In this document: positions 20,815 through 33,448 of the stretch, one piece after another | Position numbering within the stretch: position 1 is the first letter of the stretch | How the letters are laid out: each line of letters begins with the position of its first letter | Assembly (NCBI RefSeq): GCF_000499845.2 | Contig: NC_023749.2 | Location: forward strand, 18,419,138-18,483,137 | Direction of reading: 5' to 3' | Source of the DNA: Phaseolus vulgaris | Taxonomy: Eukaryota; Streptophyta; Magnoliopsida; Fabales; Fabaceae | Length of the DNA stretch: 64,000 nt | Program-made: the position numbers and the translations under genes | The notes under the pieces: model-generated | Told to the model about the DNA's origin: nothing | What the model saw: the letters and a program-made list of their open reading frames with translations, nothing else | Database searches by the model: none

Positions 20815-22075
20815 GAGTTGACCCGGACAAAGGTCGAGCTAATTCAGCTCGAGCCAAGGTCCAACTGAGTCGATCCGGGTTGAGATCAAGCTGAGTTGAC
20901 CCATGCCTGAATTGAGCCTAAGTCGAGCTAAGTCAACTCGATCCTAGATCAACTCTCGATTTGGGCCCATGTCGAGTACATCGAGTCGAGTTAGCCCGAA
21001 CCTAGGTAGAGACAAGTCGCCTCGTGATCAGGTCTAGCCAAATTGAGTCGGTCGGGCCTAGGTCGATCGGCCAAAACCTAAGTCAAGTCGTTTCGAACCC
21101 AAGTTGAGTTCAGGTCCAGACAAAGCCAAGTCAACCCGGGCCAAGATCGAGCCGATTTGGCCCGAGCCCGTGTTGGTCAAGTCCATGTCGTCCTGATTCA
21201 GTGTCTAGCAAAGTCGGTTGGGCCCGTGTCAAGTGGATTCGACCTAGGCCCGTGTCAAGCCAAGTCGGCTTAGGCCTGTGTCGACCGAAGTAGGCCCAGG
21301 CATGTGTCGATCGAAGTCGGCTCGGGCCTGTGTTGAGCCGAGTCTATGTCAACCTGATTCAATTCGGGCCTATGCCGAGCGTAGTCGGCTAGGCCCACGA
21401 CCCCGACTCGTGTCGACCGATGTCGAACCTGATCCTTATCAACCAAAGTCGGCTCAGGCCCATATCGACCGAAGTCAGTTTGGGTCCATGTTGACCGAAG
21501 TTGGCTGGGGCTCGTGTTGAGATGAGTCCATATAGATTAGAATCAGCCTGAGCTTGTTTCGAGCAGATTCGGTCAGGCCTGTGTCAAGCGGAGTCGGTCC
21601 GAGCCCGTGTTGAGTCGAGTTCGTATTGACCCGATTCAACTGGGGCCCGTGTCGAGCAGAGTCAACTTGGTCCTTTGTCGAGCCGAATCTGTGCAAGCCC
21701 GTTTCGAGTCGAGTCAGTTTGGGCCCCGTTGAGGGGAGTCAGCCTGGTCCCATGGCAAGTTGAGTTGGCCCAGGCTCATGGCGAGCCGAGTCGGGCCGGG
21801 CTTGTGTCAAGTTGAGTCGAGCCGAGCCGGGCTGATTTCAAGTTGAGTCGGTCCGAGCCCATGTCAACATGATTCGGCCTGAGCTCATGTCAAGTCGGGT
21901 GGGTCTGGGTTAATGTTGAGCCAAATGGGCTTGAGCCCAGTTGAGTCGAGTCGTCCCAGGCCCAGATTGAGTCGAGTCAGCCCTAGCCCAAGTCTAGGTG
22001 AGTCGGTCCGGATCTAGGTCGAGTCGGTTTAGGCCCTGGTCGAACCAAGTCAGCCCGTGTCTAAATCAAAATGGA
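20815..22075. repeat. Degenerate GC-rich minisatellite
   Basis: About 1.26 kb built from variants of a short unit containing GAGTCGGCCCGGGCCCGTGTCGAGCC. Spacing is irregular, mostly 25-35 bp, and GC content is high within an AT-rich surrounding. It is flanked by AT-rich segments rich in TGGATTT/AATCCA on both sides (20640-20790 and 22065-22240). No coding sense in any frame; the flanks suggest a distinct inserted repeat. Confidence 0.75.
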
Positions 22076-22554
22076 TTAAATCTAATTGACAAAAAATCGA
22101 TTTAATCTAGATTTATTCTATTTTAAATGGATTTGAAAGAATCTAAATAAATTTGATCTAGTTAAAATGGATATGGATTTTAAGTCCAATCTATTTGTTT
22201 GGATTTGGATTGGATCTAAATTGGATTTTATGACCACCTTGTAGTTTCAAATAGGACAAATTCTTCCTACACCCAATATTTTTGAAACTGAACCCAACAC
22301 ATTTTTAAAATTCCAAAAATACTCTTTATTCTAGAAATGAAATTCAGAATTGAAAATAATACATTCTGAAAAATAGATCCGGAAGAGCTTTTTGTGTTTC
22401 GAAAATAAAAATCTGTAAAAAAAATCAAAAGCCCATTCCAAAATACAAAAAAGAATACATTAAAGACATTTTCGTCTTTTCCACTGGAATTGGGTGCAGC
22501 AATATGGTGCTGGAAGCAATTGGCTTCAAATAGACTAGGTATTATAGTCATTGT

Positions 22555-23290
22555 CTACCCGTCTGAGTTCAACATACCTTTTCATCCTCTCCTGGGCTTT
22601 GTGTAAGTTATCTTGCAAAAGTTGGACAATCTAATCTTTTGTTCTCACAATATATTTAAGTATCTCCTTTGACTAAATAATCTTCTTGCATTGCAAGATT
22701 TGGCATTGATGGAGGACAGCCGTATAAAGCCTCAAATGGCAGCGTCTTGGTTATACTGTGTGGAATTTAGTGTTGTACCATAACTCTACTGAAGATAGAC
22801 GCTCGATCCAATTCTTTTGTAGGTCACCAATTACACATCTTATCCTTTAAGGCTTTATTTAGTTAGAGCTTTACTTTGTCCATCAATTTGAGGGTGAAAA
22901 GTATTAGACCACAACAACTTAATCTCGTGTTGCTTCATCAACTCAGTCCAAAATGCACTAATAAATATGCTATCTCTGTCAGAAATTATACCAGATGGTC
23001 AACCATGTAATTTAACAACATTCTTTATAAATCTTGTCCTACTTTAACTGTTCCAAGAGCTAACGGTGTGAAATAAGTGAATCTGTCACAAACCACAAAG
23101 ATAATTGTTATGCCACTAAACTTAGGAAGACCAACAATGAACTCCATTGAAATGGATTTCCAAGCTTTATTCTCAATAGAAAGTGACTAAAGTAGCTTAA
23201 CAGGAATCAAGGTTTTTCTTTTACAAGTGATACATTCCTGTACCCTTTTTTTTTACTTCTTTCTGCAATCCTTCCCAATAAAATTGATCT
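22555..23290 (-). pseudogene. Ty3/gypsy integrase remnant, minus strand
   Basis: Reverse-strand fragments read PFEALYGCPPSMPN (near 22735) and RYVELRR (near 22570). A degenerate stretch to about 23290 resembles the integrase catalytic region and its downstream linker. There are many stops and frameshifts. Together with 20388-20600 this is one old minus-strand element split by the minisatellite. Confidence 0.65.
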
Positions 23291-23559
23291 TTATGTCTGT
23301 TTTTTATTATTATTAATTAATAAAACTGATCTTTAATTCTTTTGTAAGTTTGGTCATTTCCGCAATGTTCACCCATCATAATGTTATGAAAATGGTACAA
23401 TATTTTTTTTTCTGATATAACCTAATTACCATTTTACCTTTTCTCAACATTTGAAGATCAATGGGAAAAATAGTTCAACAAGATGTAGTTGAATAAGAAA
23501 GCTAGGTACACTCTTATTTGTGTATTATAAAAAAAATAATACAAAAAGATGTGCAAACA

Positions 23560-24650
23560 AAAAACTAATAAGGAGATTCGAGACTCCTTGATTATAGATT
23601 ATGAGGAAAATGAGGATGTTCAACTGATAAAAAATGTTACCCTCACAAGGCAATAGGAGTCTTTCAATATGAAGGATGGTGACAATGATAATATCTTTAT
23701 GAGAATGCAAGTACTCTTAAATGAGTTGGAGGCTCTTAGACAGAACTTCTCCAAGGCCTAGATCAATTTGAAGTTGTTGGAGAGCATGCTCAAGATCTAA
23801 GAGTCCAAAATAATTGTTGTCGCTAAGGCAAGAGATCTCAAAAGCCATACATGGGATGAACTTCTTGGAATTCTAAGGGTTCACGAAAATCATTTACAAG
23901 ATTGAGAATAAAGGGAAGCCATGAAAGTCATTAATATAGGACTACAAGCTAAACCTTCATCAAAACAAACATCCACCCGACAAAAGGAAACTAGAGTTGT
24001 CAAAAGTCAAGGAAATAATGAAGACATTCTGGGAATGAGTCAAATTACTTAACCGGTGATGAAATCTCTCTAATATCTAGAAGATTTAAGTGGTTGTTCA
24101 AACATAGATGACAAGGAAACAAAAGATTTCCTCATAGAAAAAAAGTGAGCTCAAAGAGGCAGAAAGAGGAAAAAGCCTCACATGACGTCATTTGCTTAAA
24201 ATGTAATGAGCCTCAACTCATAAGGAATAAATGTCCAATGTTAACAAAAAAAAGTATGGATCAACAAAGAAAAGTTAGATGGCTACCTGGGAAAACTCAA
24301 AATTTAGATCAAACTCTGGCACAAACGAACACGCTAAGCTTTGTTTTATGGCAACCACGGAGGAGGTACTATCTAAACCTAACTCCTATTTTGAGATTGT
24401 GTCAGACACATCATTCTCATCGTCTAATTGAGATGAGAATAATGATATATCTTTTGAAGATCTCCACACCAGTTGTAACTCCATCTTTGAAAAACATTTT
24501 AAGCTAAAACAAAGGTTTAAAGACTTAACTTTGAAAAATGATAAGTTCGAAAGAGATCAAGTTATAAACAGTGAAAAGATATTATCCATTGAACAGAAGC
24601 AAAAGATAGATGTTGAAGAAATAGAACTTTTTCTTAGAGTTATATAACTC
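23560..24650 (+). pseudogene. Ty1/copia gag remnant
   Basis: The + strand gives LNELEALRQNFSKA, then INLKLLESMLKI, TWDELLGILRVHENHLQD and, further on, a zinc-knuckle-like ICLKCNEPQLIRNKCP. These are hallmarks of plant copia gag (UBN2-type). Stops separate the parts, and neither protease nor pol follows. Ends are undefined. Confidence 0.7.
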
Positions 24651-24719
24651 TACAACTCTCAAGACTTTTTCTTGGATATGATTTGATGTAAACAAAATAA
24701 AAGAAAAATTATTTTTAAA

Positions 24720-27273
24720 ACTTTTAAAGGTAAACTTTTAAAACTTTTTAGTGGTTGGTCTTAAGCTGAGCTCTGCCATCACTCCCTCCCTCCCGAAGAG
24801 GATTTGTCCTCAAATCAAAAGTCTTTGTTTCATCATCTGTGCTACATGCAAAATGTATTAGATCTATAACATTAAAAGTATCATGTACTCGAGATTGTTC
24901 AGGCAAATCCAACTTATACACATTATTATTGACTCTTTTGAGGACTTGGAAATGACCATCTCCTCGGGGACTAAGTGATACAAACCAACTCAACAAGCAA
25001 ATGACTAAAACCACAACTAGGTCAGTCATCTTAACATACAAGACAAGGCCCCACCAAATCTCAGAAGAGCCTCAACAGAGGGAGAATCGAACATGAACCA
25101 GAATATCAGTTGTTCTTCCTTACAGTCTTCTTACAAGACAAGTTAAGTAAATAAATTGGGCTCACTTTCAACTTCAATTAGAAAAATAAGCTAGAAGAGG
25201 GTGTACTTAGTAAATAAGGTTCCCCTCCTCTTGTAAATGACAATTGAATTTGAATTAAGAGAAACTCTCCTTCAGTGATTAGTGAGCTTTGTCTCCTAAA
25301 TTGTTCTTGGGTCTTTATCTTGAGAATAGTGCACCTCTTACTAGAGAATATATCCTTTCTAAGATGCAACCAAACCCAGTCTCCCTCTTTAAAAACTATC
25401 TCTCTCTTCCCCTTATTATTATGCTTGATGTGTTTTTTAGTTTGTTTCTATATTTCATTTTTAATCCTCATGTAATTTCTTAATAAATTCAGTTTTTTTC
25501 CCTTTCTTATGCACAAATTCATGTGGATTAGGCAAAGGTAACAAATCCAAAGGAGTATGAGGATTAAAATCATATACAACCTCAAACGGAGAAATATTAG
25601 TAGTCTTATGGACCACTCTATTGTATGGAAACTCTATATGAGGAAGGTAATCATCCCAAGATTTGTGGTTTCCTTTAATGACCGTAATTGATATAGATCT
25701 ATTTACTATCTATGTTTGTCCATCAGTTTGAGGATGACAAGAGGTTGAAAAATTCAACTTAGTTCCTAGCCTTTCCCAAAGAGCTATCTAAAGATGGCTA
25801 ACAAATTGTGGATCTCTATCCGAAACTATGGTTTTAGGTAGATCATGAAGTCTTACCAATTCTCTAAAGAAGAGTTTAGAGATGTTGTTAGCATCATCCA
25901 CTTTATGACAGGGTATGAAATGAGCCATCTTGCTAAACTTATCCACTACCACAAAGATGAATCAAATCCTCTTTGTGTCCTAGGAAGCCCTAAAATGAAA
26001 TCCATGCTACTGTCTTCCCATGGAGAACAAGCAAGAGGTAAATTACTACAAAGTCCATGAGGCATTGTCTTAGACTTAAATTTTAAACATGAGATACATC
26101 TACGACAATGTCTTTCAACTTCTTTTCTCATATGGGGCCAAAAGAGTTTTCCTTTTAAAAGCTCTAGAGTTTTATCAACTCCAAAATGACCCAGAAGACC
26201 TCTTTCATGTGACTCTTTAACAAGGAGTTTTTTATGTGTTCCTTGAGGTATACAAAGTTTTCCTTCTTTAAACAAATACCCCTCAAAAACATAAAATCAT
26301 CCTTGTACTCTATGTTTACAACTAGCAAAGGTGGATGCAAAATCTTGATCATTTTGATAAAGTTTAGGTATATTACCAAATCCAAGAATTTGGGGTCCAA
26401 GTTTAGAAAAGAGGGCATGTCTCCGAGATAGAGCCTTTGCCACAATATTTGTACCACCCTTCTTGTATTTGATAACATATGGAAATTTCTCTAGAAATTC
26501 CATCCACTTTGCATGTCTTTTGTTCAACTTATGATGGCCCTTAAGATATTTCAAAGACTCATGATCACTATGAATAACAAATTCTTGGAAACCAAATAGT
26601 GTTCCCAAGTCTACAGAGCCCTCACAAGTGCAAAGAGCTCTTTATCATAGGTGGGGTAATTGAGGGCTTCACCATGTAAATTTCACTGAAATATGCAATT
26701 GGGTGCCCACCTTGTAGTAACATTGCACCTATGCCTACTCCTGATGCACCACAATCTAGCTCAAATGTTTTTGAAAAGTTTAGCCAAGCTATAATGGGTG
26801 CATTAGTGAGTTGAGCTTTCAACCTTTAAAAGGCTTGCTCATGCTTCTCTGTCCAACAAAATGAAGTGTCTTTCTTCACTAACTCATTGAGTGGTAAAGA
26901 TAGACTTGAGAATTTGGGAACAAATCTTCTATATAAGCTTGTTCATCCATGAAAGCTCCTAACATCTCCTACATTCAGCGGTGTTGGCCACTCTGGGATG
27001 GCTTTGATTTTCTCGGGATCAACATGGACCCCAATTTTGTTGACTATAAAACCTAACAAGACTACATTATCAACACAAAAAGTGCACTTATCTACATTAA
27101 CAAACAAATTGTTATTCCTAAGAACTAACAAAGACTTCCCTAAGATGACCTAAATGAGACTTTAGACTCTGACTATACACTAAGACACCATCAAAATAAA
27201 CTACTATATATGTACCTATAAAATCCCTCAGGACATGATTCATAAGCCTCATGAAAGTTCTAGGTGCATTAGT
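24720..27273 (-). pseudogene. Decayed CRM-like gypsy copy, minus strand (pol)
   Basis: Reading right to left: RT tail ([13 protein letters not shown] near 27250, then NVDKCTFCVDNVVLLGFIVN), RNase H ([39 protein letters not shown]), integrase zinc domain ([20 protein letters not shown]) and core start ([14 protein letters not shown]). Last is the C-terminal part [20 protein letters not shown] (about 24950). The sequence is closely related to the better preserved copy at 40814-46806. It has many stops and indels, and the catalytic middle of integrase (25200-25940) is very degraded. It is split at 27273 by a copia LTR; the rest of its RT resumes at 50561. Confidence 0.85.
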
Positions 27274-28070
27274 TGTTGAAGATAGACTTTGATGTCTCCA
27301 AATCTATGAGAATTTCTTGAAGGCCTGCGTGCTGCTTGTGTGTATGGGTTCTGGTTAGTTTGAATTTGTAAATCCACTCTTAGTTAGGATCCAAAGTTGG
27401 TTTAAATCAAATCCTTTTTAAAAAGAGTGTTTTACAAAGAAGTGGAAAAACAACTTGTTGTTTTATCGTTTCAATCGGTTGTTTTATACTTAGTATTTTT
27501 GAAACAGGTTTTGACAAAGGTTGAAATTGGTTGACTTTGTTGTCAAACCAATTCAATTGATTGTTTCGACATTTCAACCGATTGTTTTTTGAAAATCCTT
27601 AACAAAATTTGTTAAGTTTGATAAATCTGTTTTAACTGATTCAAAACTGATTAGCTCCTTCATTAAGTGTTTTTAACTACCTTTTTGGAGTTTAAATAGT
27701 TAGTTTTACACTCTTGGTAGTAAGAAATCATATTATGATCTTTCATATTAGTTTTCTCCAAGATTTACTTCAAGCTTTGGTTTGACTTGTCAAAGAATGG
27801 AATATGACTACTGTGTAATTTTTGAAATTTAATTTGTATCAGGTGTGATCAATCCTTTTTCTCTTTTGAATACTGTAATTTTGTAAATTTGTTTAGTGCA
27901 GATACAGAGGGTGTTTTGTGATTTGTAGAGTGTGGTTTTCCAAAGGAGGTGTGTGTTCTTGAAGGGTTTAAGATCACCTTTTTGTGTGTGTGGTTTGTAA
28001 TCAAAGTTATTGATTGCTTAGTGGAATACCCAGTGGTTTCTGGGGACTGGATGTAGCTCTTGGTATAAGA
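27274..28070 (+). repeat. Copia solo LTR, left part
   Basis: Starts TGTTGAAGATAG directly after TTAGT (27269-27273). It contains the repeated near-palindrome TCAATCGGTTGTTTT and the segment GGATGTAGCTCTTGGTATAAGAGTGAACCAG, shared with the SIRE-like LTRs at 35613-36738 and 62413-63554. The right part is 50290-50555, ending CCAACA before the second TTAGT. Together they make about 1.06 kb, the length expected of one LTR. Confidence 0.8.
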
Positions 28071-28583
28071 GTGAACCAGTATAAATCTGCTATGTGATTT
28101 GTCCCGACCAGTCTTCGGTGATCGACCCAAAGACTGACCTCAGACGTCGCGCATCGATGCTTGGTGATGGAAGGGAGGCCACGAGTTGGACCCCAGACGC
28201 ACTTACTAGGGGATTGGTTAGTCTTTGGACTTTGGTATTCTAAGGCCGATGTCGGAGATCGATATCGGACCTCGCCAGTAGAGGGAGAAGATCGAACATC
28301 GGTCATCTGAACATTCTAGAAGGCCTCTTAAGGTGGGCCTAAGAGTTATTATGATAACTTAACAGTTAAATACATGAGATGTGTGGGAAGCCTAAGTCAC
28401 GAGGGATCCATGCACGTGGTGTGTATGACGCATGAAGGCGCAACACGTGAGGATGATCCCGGGAGGCGTTAAAAAACTCATTAGGGTTAGGGTTTCTAGG
28501 GAAGCTGCATGCATGACACGTGAATACTTAGGACACCCACGAAGCAGATGGTGCTAGAGAATAGGTGCACAAGTTGGTACCCA
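28071..28583 (+). repeat. Gypsy element B LTR fragment (left copy)
   Basis: 513 bp nearly identical to 49401-49908, differing by a few substitutions and small gaps. It contains TGTGATTTGTCCCGACCAG. It stops abruptly at GGTACCCA and is joined straight to RNase H coding sequence, so the rest of the LTR, the primer site, gag, protease and RT are missing. Confidence 0.8.
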
Positions 28584-29908
28584 GAAAAGGCAATTAGTTC
28601 GGTCTTATTGCAAGAGCAAGACCAGATGTAAAGGCCAATCTATTTCGTCAGCAAGGTATTGCAGGGGCCAGAGGTGAGATACCAAGCCTTAGAAAATGCA
28701 GCCTTGGCGGTCGTATTCTCAGCAAGAAGACTCTGCCACTACTTCCAGAGCTTTACTGTGATGGTTATGACAGACCTTCCAATCCGCAAGGTCCTACAAA
28801 AGCCAGATGTAGCCGGCAGAATGGCATGATGGGTGGTGGAACTGTCTGAATTCGACATACACTACGAACCTAGATGTTCCATCAAGGGCCAGATCTATGT
28901 CGACTTCGTAGTAGAACTCTCCTCGGCAGCTACACACCAAGAAGGGGCAGATTTCAGGTGGGTACTCTCTGTAGATGGATCCTCAAACCAACAAGGAAGT
29001 GGAATAGGTGTTATCCTGGAGGGACCGGAGGGGTTGCTGATTGAGCAGGCCCTACGGTTCGCTTTCTAGGCCAGCAACAACCAAGCAGAGTACGAGGCCC
29101 TGATCGCGGGAATGTTGTTGGCTAAGGAGATGAGAGCAAAGGGGTTGTTGGCAAAGAGTGACTCTTTGTTAGTTACAGGCCAAGTCACGGGGGAATACCA
29201 AGCTAAAAACCCTCAGATGGTCGCATACCTAGAATATGTCCAGGTCCTGAAAGAGTCGTTCGAAGTGTTCAAATTAGTCCATGTGCCCAGGGAACATAAT
29301 GCCCGAGAAGACTTGCTTGCAAAGCTAGCCAGCTCGAGCAAGGGGGGCACAAAGAGGACGGTGATTCAGGAGACCCTGAAGACGCCTTGAACCACCACGG
29401 ACAATATGGCAGAAATTCAACAAGTTAGCACATCGGAAGGTGCGAGGAGGAGTCATCAATCGCTAACGCAAGAGACAATGAAAACACCCAGAATAAGCAG
29501 ATACCCAGTTGTCGAGGAGGTAGCGCCACAAGTTTACTAGGTTCAATCATGAGAAACCTAAATGACGGCCTACCAGCGCTACTTAGCCAATGAAATACTC
29601 CCATTAGAACCCGTAGAAGCTCGAAAAATCAAGAAAAATTTGAGCAAGTACACCCTGATCGATGGGAAACTATTCAGGCACGGATTCTCCCATCCTATAC
29701 TGGTATGCATGGACGGTGAGCAATGCACGCGCATCATGGCAGAACTACATGAAGGGATATGCGGTAGCCACATTGGTGCCGAGCTCTCTCGTCAAAGGCC
29801 ATTCGTGTAGGGTATTACTGGCCAACCATGAGGGAAGATTGCACGAGATACGCCCAACGGTGCAAGCAGTGCCAATAACATGCTGATTGGCACAAAGCGC
29901 CCCCAGAG
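28584..29908 (+). pseudogene. Element B pol fragment: RNase H, second RNase H, integrase start
   Basis: It starts mid-domain in RNase H (YFVSKVLQGPEVRYQALENA), continues through VELSEFDIHYEPR to the second RNase H (SVDGSSNQQGSGIGVILEGP; HVPREHNAREDLLAKLAS) and reaches the integrase zinc domain (LHEGICGSHIGAE). In-frame stops (near 28630, 28827 and 29068) and a frameshift near 29795 disable it. It breaks off at 29908 where a copia element is inserted and resumes at 36739. Tat lineage by the double RNase H. Confidence 0.85.
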
Positions 29909-29913
29909 GAGTT

Positions 29914-31041
29914 TGTTAGAAAGTATGGCTTTGATGACTTTTTACAGCAAGAGCATCGCGTTTGTCAGAAGTAATAATTGTCTCTGAGGACGGATATCGA
30001 TCCCACAAGGAACAGTGAATTATCGAGTACAAAATTCGCAAAATATAACAACAAAACAATAAAAATAGTTTTGAAGTGATTGTGGTGACACTGATTAATA
30101 AAAAAAACAAACAAAGAATTAGTTGCTTCAATTGGAAAAATAGGGATTAGGTTTCATCTCTCCCACTCTCATGTATTTTGATTAGCATGTTAATATTGAG
30201 TTCTTTGATTGAAATTGATGCCCGTAGAAAATTCATTTATATCGATCTCTCGCATATAAAATTCTTAAGAATGTTTCCTAAATATCGATCTCTCGCATAC
30301 TTATAAAAACAACTTAGAAATCACAATCAGATGTTAATGACAATTAACATTTCAAGTCTATCTCTAACACTCAAATATGTTAAGCATTGATATTTAGGTC
30401 TGAACCCTAAAAATACCTCTCGATCTGATTTAAGATTCTCAATTTGTCACGGAAAGTTAAAAATAAAACAACAATACCAATAATAAATCAAGAACTGAAT
30501 ATTAATATATAAGATATCACCTCAATACATAAGAGTTTGAGCAGATTACTCCCAATCCAAAAGGTTAGAATTAGCCACGCATACTTCTAGCACCTTCCAT
30601 CCTCCCATTTGGATTACAATTCACTCTATGGTGTTTTCCTCTCAATATGACACACTAGGGTTGAGCCTCTAACCCTCTATTTATCCTAGTTTTCTAGGTT
30701 TAGGTTGATTCCTGTGTCGCGCTAATGGGCTAAATGATAAAACATAAAAAAAGCCCAATCTTTCTTTGCATCTTTTTCCATTATGGGACATCCCGGCTTT
30801 ATCTTTTTAGCTCAAATTATTTTCCTTTATTCCAAATCTTTAATCTTCCCTAGAAATATGCAATTAACACCAAATTTGGGAATAAAATGTTTTTATTCAA
30901 ATAAAGCTCATAAAAATGTAAAAAGGTATAAATTCATAAATCCTATCCAAAGGACAACTCAGCAACAACAAGCACAACCATCCTTCATAATCCTTCAAAG
31001 GGTTTAGATTCTTCAAAGCTTGAACACCACTTGGTTCAACA
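29914..31041 (-). repeat. Left (3') LTR of the SIRE-like element, chimeric
   Basis: 1128 bp. Only the outer 20 bp (29914-29933) and the last 104 bp (about 30938-31041) match the other LTR. The roughly 1-kb interior (29934-30937) is unrelated. It contains GGACGGATATCGATCCCACA and repeated TATCGATCTCTCGCATA segments, which look like part of another LTR family. Confidence 0.75.
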
Positions 31042-31367
31042 ATCTCCCCCTATTTGATGAAGAGAAATCCCTGGTGCTTGTGTTTGATCTGATTGAATCT
31101 GAAGCAGTACCTGCAAAAATAGCATATATACAATCCAATGCTTCTTACAACAGCAGGTTAGATTTTCACACATTGAAAGCATAAAACCTGATTAAACAAT
31201 CAGTTGTTTACTCGAAGCAATCTGTTGTTTCTATCAGTAGCAGCAGAAAATATTTTATATCAGAGATTTTAACAGATTACACAGTTTCAGATAAAGATAT
31301 ACAAGAACCAATTAATTCTCCCCCTATTTGTCTTCACAAATAGACTTTAACATGTATCAAAACAGAT

Positions 31368-31740
31368 TTAGGAGAGATTATTTAGATCAAGGATACCTAG
31401 CTCATTTCTTAGGAAAAATAACCTCTCTTTTGGTAGTGGTTTAGTGAAGATATCAGCTAACTGCAGTTTGGTCTCCACAAACTTCACTTCACAGTTCCCA
31501 TTGTTTACATGATCCGTGATGAAATGATGCCTTATCTCAATATGTTTGGTCCTTGAGTGTTGAATCTGATTTTTGGTAAGATTGATGGCACTTGTGTTAT
31601 CACACATCAAAGGAACTTTGCTGATTTGCAATCCAAAGTCTGCAAGTTGTTGTTTGAGCCATAGAATCTGTGCACAACAGCTTCCAACAGCTATATACTC
31701 AGCCTCAGCAGTAGAGAGAGCAACACATGCTTGTTTCTTG
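31368..31740 (-). pseudogene. SIRE-like element RNase H
   Basis: The minus strand encodes LMCDNTSAINLTKNQIQHSR, HIEIRHHFITDHV and QLADIFTKPLPKERL, the typical copia RNase H C-terminal half, ending at a stop at 31368. The upstream part (to about 31740) continues in a shifted frame. No envelope-like ORF lies between it and the 3' LTR. Confidence 0.85.
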
Positions 31741-33448
31741 CTATGCCAAGAAGATTAGGATTGAGCCAAGAAGGTGACAAGTGCCACTTGTGCTCTTCCT
31801 ATCTAGCTTGCAACCTGCAAAGTCAAAATCTGAATAGCCAATTAAATGAATTGGAGAGTGAGAAGGATACCATAACCCAACAGATGATGTTCCTTTGAGA
31901 TATTTCAGAATTCTTTTTGCAGCTTTGAAGTGTGACTCTTTAGGATATGCTTGATATCTTGCACATAGACACACTGCAAACATGATGTCCGGCCTACTAG
32001 TTGTTAGATATAGCAAAAAGCCAATCAATCCTCTGTATTTGGTTTGATCTACACCCTTCCCAGCAACATCAGCATCCATGTAGCAGCTTGATTCTTTGCA
32101 ATTCTCCATTTCAAATTTCTTGAGAATCTCCTTGCAATACTTTGATTGACATAGAAAGATCCCATCCTTTGTTTGCTTAACCTGTAATCCAAGAAAGAAA
32201 GACAATTCTCCCATCATAGACATTTCAAACTCACCTTTCATTGCATCCACAAATTCTTCACAAAAACTATCTTGTGTAGCATCAAAGATGATGTCATCAA
32301 CATATTATTTATGAATTTGACTTTTTGATGAAGAGAGTCTTGTCTACCATTCCCCTTTCATAACCATGAGATAGCAGAAAGTTGCTAAGCCTCTCATACC
32401 ACTGCCTTGGAGCTTGCTTCAATCCATACAAAGCCTTCTTCAACTTGAAGACATGGTTGGGATGTTGATGATCTTCAAAGCCCAGGGGTTGATCCACATA
32501 CACTTCCTCATTGATGTACCCATTCAAGAAGGCACTCTTGACATCCATTTAGAAGAGTTTGAAACCACTCATACAAGCAAAAGCCAGCAGCAGCGTCACA
32601 GCCTCCAACCTTGCAACAGGGGCAAAGGTTTCACCATAATCTATGCCCTCCTCTTGATTGTAGCCCTTGGCAACTAGCCTTGCTTTGTTCCTTGTGATCA
32701 CACCATCTTCATCTAACTTGTTTCTGAACACCCACTTCGAGCCTATGATGTTCATCTCAACTGTTCTAGGAACAAGAAACCATACCTCATTCCTTGAAAA
32801 CTGATTCAACTCTTCATGCATAGCTTCAACCCACTTTTCATCCTTGAGAGCTTCATCAATTGACTTCGGTTCAATTTGTGAGACGAAACCTGTGTGCCTG
32901 CAGAAGTTTGAGATGGAGCTACGTGTGGAGACACCTTCCTTTATCTGCCCTATGATGTTTTCCACTGACAGATCTCTAGGAATCCTCCACTCTTTGGGCA
33001 GCTCACTCTGTTGCAGAATTTCAATCGGTTGTTTCTGCGAATCAACCGGTTGTTTTTGTGAATCAACAGGTTGTTTTTCTGCACAGATTTCCAGCTTTTC
33101 CAAACCGATGCTCTGTTCATCCTCTTCAGCACTGGTCTTTGGGATTTGGATGTTTCTGCGATCTTCCTCATCGAAGACAACGTGAACTAATTCTTCTACA
33201 GTCATCAACCTCTTGTTGTAGATTCTGTATGCATGACTTGTCAGAGAATACCCTATAAAGATGCCAAGATCAGCTTTCTCATCAAACTTCCCCAAGCTTT
33301 CCTTTCCATTGTTGAGAACGAAACACCTGCAACCAAAGACTCTGAGATGATTGATGTTAGGCTTCCTTCCATTGAAGAGTTCATATGGAGTCTTCTTCAG
33401 AATAGGCCTAATAAGCACTCTATTCATCACATAACAAGAGGTGCTCAC
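31741..33448 (-). pseudogene. SIRE-like element integrase C-terminus and reverse transcriptase
   Basis: The integrase tail (LIRPILKKTPYELFNGRKPN; HLRVFGCRCFV) is followed by a linker with three KQPV/KQPI repeats, then RT ([71 protein letters not shown]). It ends with SFFLGLQVKQTKDGIFLCQSKY and GYSDFDFAGC. The region holding the catalytic YVDD motif (about 32280-32310) contains a stop and frame change, and frames also break at 32548 and near 31741. Not functional. Confidence 0.88.

Noticed and set aside
21278..21696. Open frames of 73-80 codons on both strands
   Set aside because: Repetitive by-products of the GC-rich minisatellite.
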